A stretch of 64,000 nucleotides of DNA from DAITBA01 sp036824005 (GTDB lineage Bacteria; Pseudomonadota; Gammaproteobacteria; Burkholderiales; Rhodocyclaceae). Below, piece after piece: positions 58,243-64,000 of this stretch (within the stretch, counting starts at the first letter, position 1; each line of letters starts with the position of its first letter). The notes beneath the pieces were generated by a model that saw nothing but the letters and a program-made list of their open reading frames with translations, did no database searches and was not told the origin of the DNA. The stretch is from the NCBI GenBank assembly GCA_036824005.1, contig DAITBA010000017.1:46025-110024 (forward strand), given 5' to 3'. A program made the translations under genes and the position numbers.

Positions 58243-58334
58243 GGAAAAGCTCCGCCGAGACTGGGCGTGCGCGGACAATCGCGTCGCCCGACCCAAGTAT
58301 AGACCGACCCGAGCGCATCGCCAGGCCGTGGGGC

Positions 58335-59840
58335 TCAGATCCTGCGGGTTGCGGTACGACGCAGGCCGGCGGGGACCAACGCAGCCACGCCAACGGCAAG
58401 CGCCAACGCGTCGCCCCACCGTCCATAGGGCGTCTGCCCTTCATGGCCGCGCACGATCGTCACCAAGGCGCCGGTCGTGAACGGCTCCAATTGCGCCACG
58501 ACATTGCCTTTCGGGTCGATCGCCGCCGTCATGCCGGTGTTCGTCGCGCGCAGCATATAGCGCCCGGTCTCGAGCGCGCGCATGCGCGCAATCTGCAGAT
58601 GCTGGGGTTGTGCCAGCGAGTTGCCGAACCATGCGGTGTTGGACAGATTAACCAGCAGGCTCGCCGCAGGCAGATTGCGCGCGATCTCCGCGCCGAAGAT
58701 GTCTTCATAACAGATGTTGACGGCCACGCGCTCGCCGGCGAGGGCGAGCGGCGGCTGTGCTCTTTCGCCACGGCTGAAGTTCGACATGGGAATATGTAGC
58801 AATTCGAGTGTCCACGCAAACAGTGGCGGCGTAAACTCACCGAAGGGCACGAGATGAGACTTGCTGTAGCGCTGGCGTGCCTGATCGTCTACGCCGATGG
58901 CACTGTTGTAGTAGCGTCCCGCCTGATCACGGGTCACGATGCCCAGCAGGACATCGCCCCCTTCGGGTGCCGCGGCACCGCGCAGCGCCGATAAATATCC
59001 CGGGGGCACATGGTCGAGCGTCGTGGGCACGGCAGTCTCCGGAAGCACGACGAGCCGCGCCGGATGGGCGCGCGCCAGCCGCAGGTAGGTGTCGAGAGAT
59101 TGGTCGAGCAGATCCGGTCGCCATTTGAGACTCTGCCCTATGTTTCCCTGCAGCAGGCTGACGGAAAGCTCCTGGCTTCGAGGCTGTGTCCAAGGAACTT
59201 GCATCGTTCCCCATCCCAGAAGCAGAAGCGCGGCAAGCACACCCAGACTCCGCATGGCATCCGCAACACCACCCTCGCCATGCCGCACCCACGCCTTGGC
59301 GGCGCGATTAAGCAACGCCGCCGCGACCACGGACAGAAAGGACAGGCCATAGACGCCAGTAATCGCGGCGTAACCTGCCAGCGGGCTCGGCGGTGTCTGG
59401 GCGTAGCCAAGCGCCAGCCAAGGAAACCCGCTCAACAGCCAGCCGCGCAGCCATTCCGTGATGGTCCAGGCGGCGGCGGCCAACAACGCATCGCGCCAGC
59501 ACACGCCGCTCATGTAGCTGCGGTAAAGAAATGCGGCGCAGGCGGGAAAGAGTGCCAGATAGGCGCAGAAGAGCACCGTCGCGACGACCGCAAGGCCGGC
59601 GTGCATGCCGCCAAAATCGTGCATGCTGACGTATACCCAGGAAACGCCGGCAAGAAAGAAGCCGCATCCGAATGCAAACCCGAGGAGCGCCGCCTTTCGG
59701 GCCGTTGCCGCTGCCTGCCATAGGGCAAGCATGCCAGCCAGAGCAAGCACCGGCACGGGGTACAACAGGAAGGGAGCGAAGCCCAACACACTGACTGCGC
59801 CGAGGGTCGCGGCGAGCCAGACGCGCAGCGCGGGCCTCAT
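58335..59840 (-). CDS. lnt: Apolipoprotein N-acyltransferase
   Basis: A 501-residue inner-membrane enzyme that adds the third acyl chain to outer-membrane lipoproteins. Six or more hydrophobic segments fill residues 1-215. The nitrilase-like domain follows, with the catalytic triad in LVVLPETAVP (Glu), KSHLVPFGE (Lys) and VAVNICYEDIFG (Cys). A last membrane helix (GDALALAVGVAALVPAGL) ends the protein. It overlaps corC by 4 bp, as is common in proteobacteria. Confidence 0.96.
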   Translation of the reverse strand: MRPALRVWLAATLGAVSVLGFAPFLLYPVPVLALAGMLALWQAAATARKAALLGFAFGCGFFLAGVSWVYVSMHDFGGMHAGLAVVATVLFCAYLALFPACAAFLYRSYMSGVCWRDALLAAAAWTITEWLRGWLLSGFPWLALGYAQTPPSPLAGYAAITGVYGLSFLSVVAAALLNRAAKAWVRHGEGGVADAMRSLGVLAALLLLGWGTMQVPWTQPRSQELSVSLLQGNIGQSLKWRPDLLDQSLDTYLRLARAHPARLVVLPETAVPTTLDHVPPGYLSALRGAAAPEGGDVLLGIVTRDQAGRYYNSAIGVDDQARQRYSKSHLVPFGEFTPPLFAWTLELLHIPMSNFSRGERAQPPLALAGERVAVNICYEDIFGAEIARNLPAASLLVNLSNTAWFGNSLAQPQHLQIARMRALETGRYMLRATNTGMTAAIDPKGNVVAQLEPFTTGALVTIVRGHEGQTPYGRWGDALALAVGVAALVPAGLRRTATRRI

Positions 59841-60667
59841 GCCGCGCTCGTAGACCTGTCGATGAGCAGCGTGTGCACGCGCCGGCTGTCAGCGCGCAGG
59901 ACCTGGATTCGCAATCCGTCGATCTCGATGGCTTCGCCGCGCTTCGGCAGCCGTCCGAGGTGATGGATCACCAGGCCACCGACGGTGTCGAACTCCTCAT
60001 CGCTAAAACTGGTGCCAAACGCCGCATTGAAATCGGCGATCTCGGTCGTCGCCTTGACGCGATATCGGCCGCTCTGATCGAGCAGTATGTTGTCACCGAC
60101 CTCGTCAAAATCGTACTCGTCTTCGATGTCGCCGACGATCTGCTCCAGCACGTCCTCGATAGTCACCAGGCCGGCAACGCCGCCATACTCGTCCACCACG
60201 ATCGCCATGTGGTTGCGACTGACACGGAACTCGCGCAGCAGCACGTTGAGCCGCTTCGACTCTGGAATGAATACCGCCGGGCGCAGCATTTCACGGATAT
60301 TGAATTCCCTGCCGGCGAAATAGCGCAGCAGATCCTTGGCCAGCAGGATGCCGATCACGTCGTCCTTGCTCTCGCCCACGACGGGAAACCGGGAATGCGC
60401 CGTGCCGATGATCTTATCGATGAACTGCTCAGGCGTTTCGCTGAGATGTATGACTTCCATCTGCGCCCGCGGCACCATGATATCGCGCACCTGGATGTCC
60501 GATACCTGCAGCGCACCCTCGATTATCGAAAGCGCATCGGCATCAAGCAGGTTGCGCTCGAAGGAAGAATGGAGCAGCGCCAACAGTTGCCCACGGTCTT
60601 CGGGCTCGCGCATGAGAAATGCGGAAAGCCTCTCCAGCAGCGACGGGCGACTAGGGCCGGGTTCCAT
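59837..60667 (-). CDS. corC: CorC/HlyC family CBS-domain protein
   Basis: A 276-residue cytosolic protein. Two CBS domains cover residues about 60-190 (VRDIMVPRAQMEVIHLSETPEQF, SRFPVVGESKDDVIGILLAKDLL, HMAIVVDEYGGVAGLVTIEDVLEQIVGDIEDEYD). A CorC_HlyC C-terminal domain follows (VGGLVIHHLGRLPKRGEAIEIDGL). It lacks a membrane domain, as E. coli CorC does, and is linked to Mg2+/Co2+ efflux and resistance. It is in the ybeY-corC-lnt run. Confidence 0.95.
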   Translation of the reverse strand: MEPGPSRPSLLERLSAFLMREPEDRGQLLALLHSSFERNLLDADALSIIEGALQVSDIQVRDIMVPRAQMEVIHLSETPEQFIDKIIGTAHSRFPVVGESKDDVIGILLAKDLLRYFAGREFNIREMLRPAVFIPESKRLNVLLREFRVSRNHMAIVVDEYGGVAGLVTIEDVLEQIVGDIEDEYDFDEVGDNILLDQSGRYRVKATTEIADFNAAFGTSFSDEEFDTVGGLVIHHLGRLPKRGEAIEIDGLRIQVLRADSRRVHTLLIDRSTSAA

Positions 60668-60741
60668 GGATGATCGGTGTGGTGAATGACGTCGGATCCA
60701 TCACGCATCAGAGCGAACTTCTTTGCCGTGCTCGCCGCGCC

Positions 60742-61203
60742 TCAGCGTTCACTCGCATATGGATCGGAAAAACCGAGCCCGGCAAGGATCATACATTCCC
60801 TCGCTTCCATGATGAAAGCATCGGACTCATTGTCATGATTGTATCCCTGAAGGTGCAGCATACCATGCACAATTAGGTGCGCGAAGTGTGCCTCGACGGC
60901 CTTGCCCTGCCCGATCGCCTCGCGCTGCACGACCGGTACGCACAGCACCAGATCACCCGCGATCCGGGGCACCTGCGCGTACGAAAACGATAGAACGTTG
61001 GTCGGATGATTCTTCCCGCGGAATTGCGCGTTCAGCGTCCGGCCTTCCGCTTCGTCCACGAAGCGTACCGTCACCTCGGCGTCATGCAGCAAAGCGGCGC
61101 GCGCCCACCGCCGGACCTGCGACCGCGAAGGAAGCCACGCATCGCGGCTCGCGTACTGCACGTGCACCTCAGCCCTTGGCCTCGCGCTCGCTTTGGCGGT
61201 CAT
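60742..61203 (-). CDS. ybeY: Endoribonuclease YbeY
   Basis: A 153-residue metal-dependent RNase needed for 16S rRNA 3'-end maturation and ribosome quality control. The zinc site HLIVHGMLHLQGYNHDNE (HGxLHLxGYDH type) and the NVLSFSY segment are clear. The start shown is the ATG at 61203, inside the end of phoH. A GTG at 61167, one base after the phoH stop, is an equally good choice and would give 141 residues. Either way it is translationally coupled to phoH. Confidence 0.94.
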   Translation of the reverse strand: MTAKASARPRAEVHVQYASRDAWLPSRSQVRRWARAALLHDAEVTVRFVDEAEGRTLNAQFRGKNHPTNVLSFSYAQVPRIAGDLVLCVPVVQREAIGQGKAVEAHFAHLIVHGMLHLQGYNHDNESDAFIMEARECMILAGLGFSDPYASER

Positions 61204-62134
61204 GTTTCTCGTAGGCGGAGACGATGCGCGCCACGAGCGGATGGCGCACGACATCCTCAGCGAGAAAGTCCGTGAAGGCGATGCCGCGCACGTCTCGGAG
61301 GATATCGCGCGCCTCGATCAAACCGCTCTTCTGACCACGCTGCAGGTCGATCTGGGTGACGTCGCCCGTGATCACCGCCTTGGCACCGATGCCGATTCGG
61401 GTGAGAAACATCTTCATCTGCTCGGGCGTCGTGTTCTGCGCCTCGTCGAGAATGATAAACGCATGGTTCAGAGTGCGCCCTCGCATGTAAGCAAGCGGCG
61501 CGACCTCGATGGCATTGCGCTCGAAGAGCTTGGCTACCTTGTCGAATCCCATCAGGTCGTAGAGCGAATCGTAGAGCGGCCGCAAATAGGGGTCTACTTT
61601 CTGCGCCAGGTCACCGGGGAGAAACCCGAGCCGTTCCCCGGCCTCGACTGCCGGACGGGTCAACACGATGCGGCTGACCTGGTCGCGCTCATAGGCGTCC
61701 ACGGCGGACGCCACCGCGAGGTAGGTCTTCCCGGTGCCGGCGGGACCGACGGCGAAGGTGATATCGTGGTCCTGAATCTGCCTCAGGTATTGGACCTGTC
61801 TCGGCGTGCGGCCGTGGAGGTCAGCTTTGCGCGTCAGCAGCGCCGGCGCCGGATCCGTCGCCTCCCGCCGGCTGACCAGCTCCACCAGGCCAAGCTGGAT
61901 GTCATCTATGCTCAGGCCGTCTTTGGCTTGATCGTAAAAGTACTGCAGAGCCCGTGCAGCGTGCTGCGCCTGTGCCGGCTGCCCGTGCAAGGTGAAATGC
62001 TCGCCACGGCGGGCGATGGCGACGTCGAAGGCGGTCTCGATCTGGCGCAGATTCTCGTCAAGCGCACCACAAAGATTGGCCAGCTGCTGGTTGTTCACCG
62101 CCGCGAGGGCAAACTCCAGCGGACGCTGCCTCAT
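61169..62134 (-). CDS. phoH: PhoH-like ATPase (YbeZ)
   Basis: A 321-residue cytosolic P-loop ATPase. A KH-like N-terminal part leads to Walker A ITFAVGPAGTGKTYLAVASAV, RIVLTRPAVEAGERLGFLPGDL and Walker B NHAFIILDEAQNTTPEQMKMFLTRIG. GDVTQIDLQRGQKSGL follows. It is the usual partner of YbeY. The start shown is the ATG at 62134 (MRQRPLEFAL), and a GTG at 62146 would add four residues. Last residues of the gene overlap ybeY. Confidence 0.95.
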   Translation of the reverse strand: MRQRPLEFALAAVNNQQLANLCGALDENLRQIETAFDVAIARRGEHFTLHGQPAQAQHAARALQYFYDQAKDGLSIDDIQLGLVELVSRREATDPAPALLTRKADLHGRTPRQVQYLRQIQDHDITFAVGPAGTGKTYLAVASAVDAYERDQVSRIVLTRPAVEAGERLGFLPGDLAQKVDPYLRPLYDSLYDLMGFDKVAKLFERNAIEVAPLAYMRGRTLNHAFIILDEAQNTTPEQMKMFLTRIGIGAKAVITGDVTQIDLQRGQKSGLIEARDILRDVRGIAFTDFLAEDVVRHPLVARIVSAYEKHDRQSEREAKG

Positions 62135-62225
62135 AGGTCTTGCCACGAGTTCGCTGCAATCCTAACGGTATGCGCTGGTCTAATCAGCCGGTAACGGACA
62201 GTTTCGCGCGCAAGGTATCCAAGCT

Positions 62226-63560
62226 TCATTCGCCCTGTTCCGCAAGTTCCCCACGCAGACAGTGAGGCAGGGCGGCCGTAATCTTGACTTGCGCAAATTG
62301 GTTGATCAATTGCGCCGGTCCGACGAAGTTTACGACACGATTGTTCTCCGTCCGTCCCGCGAGCTCGGCCGTATTCTTCTTCGATCGAGCCTGGACGAGA
62401 ACGCGTTGAACGCTGCCGACCATGCGGCTGCTGATCGCGATGCTGAGCTCTTCGATACGGGCCTGCAGATGCATGAGGCGCTGTAGCTTCACCTCGGGCG
62501 GTGTATCGTCCGCCATCTCAGCGGCCGGGGTTCCGGGCCGCTGGCTGTAAATGAAACTGAACGACGCATCGAAGCCGACATCATCGATGAGCTTCATCGT
62601 CGCGGCAAAGTCGGTGTCGCGCTCGCCGGGAAAACCGACGATGAAGTCGGACGAGATGGAAATATCCGGTCTTGCGGAGCGCAGCCGGCGCACGATCGCC
62701 TTGTACTCCAGCGTCGTGTAGCCGCGTTTCATCGCCGCCAGGACATGATCCGATCCGCTCTGGACGGGCAGGTGTAAATGCCCCACGAGTTTGGGGAGCT
62801 TGGTATAGGCATCGATCAGCCGCTGCGTAAACTCGCGCGGATGGGACGTCGTGTACCGGATGCGTTCGATGCCGGGTACCTCGTGCACCAGCTCAAGCAG
62901 GAGAGCAAGATCCGCGTGCTCGCCATCGCCCATGACGCCGCGATAAGCATTGACGTTCTGTCCGAGCAGCGTCACTTCCCGCACTCCCTGGCGAGCGAGC
63001 GCGCCCACTTCCGCCAGCACATCGTCGAGCGGCCGCGAGACCTCGTCCCCACGCGTGTAGGGCACGACACAGAAGGTGCAGTATTTGCTGCAGCCCTCCA
63101 TGATCGACACGAATGCCGATGCGCCGTCGACCTTCGGCGGAGGCAGATTGTCGAATTTCTCGATCTCCGGAAACGAGACATCGACCTGCGACCGACCGCT
63201 TTCGCGCCGCTTCGCGATGAGTTCGGGCAGCCGATGCAGGGTCTGGGGACCGAAAACGATGTCGACATAGGGCGCCCGCGCAACGATTGCCTCGCCCTCC
63301 TGGCTGGCCACACAGCCTCCGACGCCAATTACCAGGTCCGGCCTTTCTCGCTTGAGGTGGCGCACCCTGCCCAGGTCGTGAAACACCTTTTCCTGGGCTT
63401 TCTCCCGCACCGAGCAGGTGTTGAATAGTATGACGTCGGCGTCGTCTGGGCTGTCTGTTCGCACCATTCCGCCGGCTTGATCGAGGACCTCGACCATGCG
63501 GTTGGAATCGTACTCGTTCATCTGACAGCCGAAAGTCCGGATGTAGAGCTTCTTTGCCAC
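62226..63560 (-). CDS. miaB: tRNA-2-methylthio-N6-dimethylallyladenosine synthase
   Basis: A 444-residue radical-SAM methylthiotransferase modifying A37 of tRNAs. The N-terminal UPF0004 domain holds cluster cysteines in TFGCQMNEYDS, FNTCSVREKA and GVGGCVASQ. The radical-SAM motif is MEGCSKYCTFCVVPYTRG, and a C-terminal TRAM domain (VGSVQRVLVQ, VVNFVGPAQLINQFAQVKIT) ends it. I choose the GTG at 63560 (MAKKLYIRTFGCQMNEYDS), where homologues begin. The frame is open to 63632 but that overlaps the upstream gene. Heads the miaB-phoH-ybeY-corC-lnt series. Confidence 0.96.
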   Translation of the reverse strand: MAKKLYIRTFGCQMNEYDSNRMVEVLDQAGGMVRTDSPDDADVILFNTCSVREKAQEKVFHDLGRVRHLKRERPDLVIGVGGCVASQEGEAIVARAPYVDIVFGPQTLHRLPELIAKRRESGRSQVDVSFPEIEKFDNLPPPKVDGASAFVSIMEGCSKYCTFCVVPYTRGDEVSRPLDDVLAEVGALARQGVREVTLLGQNVNAYRGVMGDGEHADLALLLELVHEVPGIERIRYTTSHPREFTQRLIDAYTKLPKLVGHLHLPVQSGSDHVLAAMKRGYTTLEYKAIVRRLRSARPDISISSDFIVGFPGERDTDFAATMKLIDDVGFDASFSFIYSQRPGTPAAEMADDTPPEVKLQRLMHLQARIEELSIAISSRMVGSVQRVLVQARSKKNTAELAGRTENNRVVNFVGPAQLINQFAQVKITAALPHCLRGELAEQGE

Positions 63561-63570
63561 CAGCGCGCGC

Positions 63571-63912
63571 CTACTTGGGGTCAGGGCGCGACGCTTCTTC
63601 CGCCGACAGTATCCAAATGTGGCTGATGTCACCGTTTGGATCGACGAGGTAGCGGACCAGCGCCGGCTGCCGCACCTGTGCGGGCATGACGATGAAATTC
63701 TGCGAGGATCGTATCTGCGCGCCCGGTGACAGGCGCAAGCTCTTGCTGCCGAGCTGTACCAGGTTCTCCACCGGCGGTTGCATCTGGGCCCGTTTGGCCT
63801 GGGCAGGAATGCTCCTCAGCGCGGAGGTCGTCGGTACCATGACCGGCGCATCCGGTGACGGCTCGGCCGCGTTGATGGCACCGCCGATAAGGATTGGAAT
63901 CAGAGGATTCAT
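63571..63912 (-). CDS. Small uncharacterised protein, probably exported
   Basis: A 113-residue protein with a short hydrophobic start (MNPLIPILIGGAINAAEP) that could be a weak signal. Its conserved-looking body (RLSPGAQIRSSQNFIVMPAQV, LVRYLVDPNGDISHIWILSAEEA) resembles small unnamed betaproteobacterial proteins I have seen in this position. Function is unknown. Its stop is 10 bp before the miaB start. The 88 bp to the right edge show no gene. Confidence 0.75.
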   Translation of the reverse strand: MNPLIPILIGGAINAAEPSPDAPVMVPTTSALRSIPAQAKRAQMQPPVENLVQLGSKSLRLSPGAQIRSSQNFIVMPAQVRQPALVRYLVDPNGDISHIWILSAEEASRPDPK

Positions 63913-64000
63913 GGTCTCCCGTGGCGTCGTGCCGGTTCCGTCAGTTAAACATAGCGTCTTAAATAATGCCGCATAGTCTTCGCAGCACTGTATTGGGTGT

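Noticed and set aside
1..64000. tRNA or rRNA genes, CRISPR arrays, intact insertion sequences, or defence islands.
   Set aside because: None was found. Intergenic gaps are short, and every large region is accounted for by metabolic or housekeeping genes.

Overview
The window is high-GC, densely coded chromosome from a Gram-negative bacterium, most likely a betaproteobacterium. The evidence is gene order I recognise from that class: pmbA-yjgA-mog, lnt-corC-ybeY-phoH-miaB, and metG beside mrp and dcd. Outer-membrane lipoprotein genes (lnt, a QseG-like lipoprotein) support a Gram-negative host. I cannot place the order or genus. No tRNA, rRNA, CRISPR array or intact insertion sequence was seen. 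Long open frames antisense to real genes are common because stop codons are rare at this GC content, and I left them out.

Layout. 0-4.5 kb: the 5' part of glyA, an unusual ACP-AMP ligase-acyltransferase fusion, and a histidine phosphatase. 4.7-10.8 kb: a TRAP transporter resembling the TakP alpha-keto-acid system, but split. The permease genes (dctQ, dctM) lie on the + strand, while the binding-protein gene (dctP) lies on the - strand beyond kup and a probable permease remnant. 10.9-18.2 kb: housekeeping genes (pmbA, darP/yjgA, mog, an esterase, a PilZ-like protein, an M17 aminopeptidase, thyA). 18.4-22.8 kb: a glycine-zipper envelope protein and a QseE-QseG-QseF-type two-component operon.

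22.9-43.1 kb is the most distinctive part, a large glycogen and alpha-glucan locus. It holds glucokinase, a DUF2934 protein, glgB, glgC, two GH57 glycoside hydrolases, class I fructose-bisphosphate aldolase, glucan phosphorylase, glycogen synthase glgA, folA, an actinobacterial-type glycosyltransferase (GlgM-like), GlgE and a second glgB. It appears to encode two routes from ADP-glucose to glycogen: the classical GlgC-GlgA-GlgB route, and a GlgM-GlgE route through maltose-1-phosphate. It also carries degradation (GlgP, GH57) and entry into glycolysis (Glk, FbaB). As written, glgE has no stop codon at its expected end, and a run of five G near that point makes a one-base indel a likely explanation.

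43.3-64 kb: a PLP-dependent basic amino acid decarboxylase, dcd, a DUF1330 protein and mrp/apbC. Next is a small protein behind a promoter that resembles an IscR-controlled one, then metG, acylphosphatase, a class V aminotransferase and a WbuC-like cupin coupled to dnaE. The window ends with TraB/GumN, an FMN reductase, lnt, corC, ybeY, phoH, miaB and a small exported protein.
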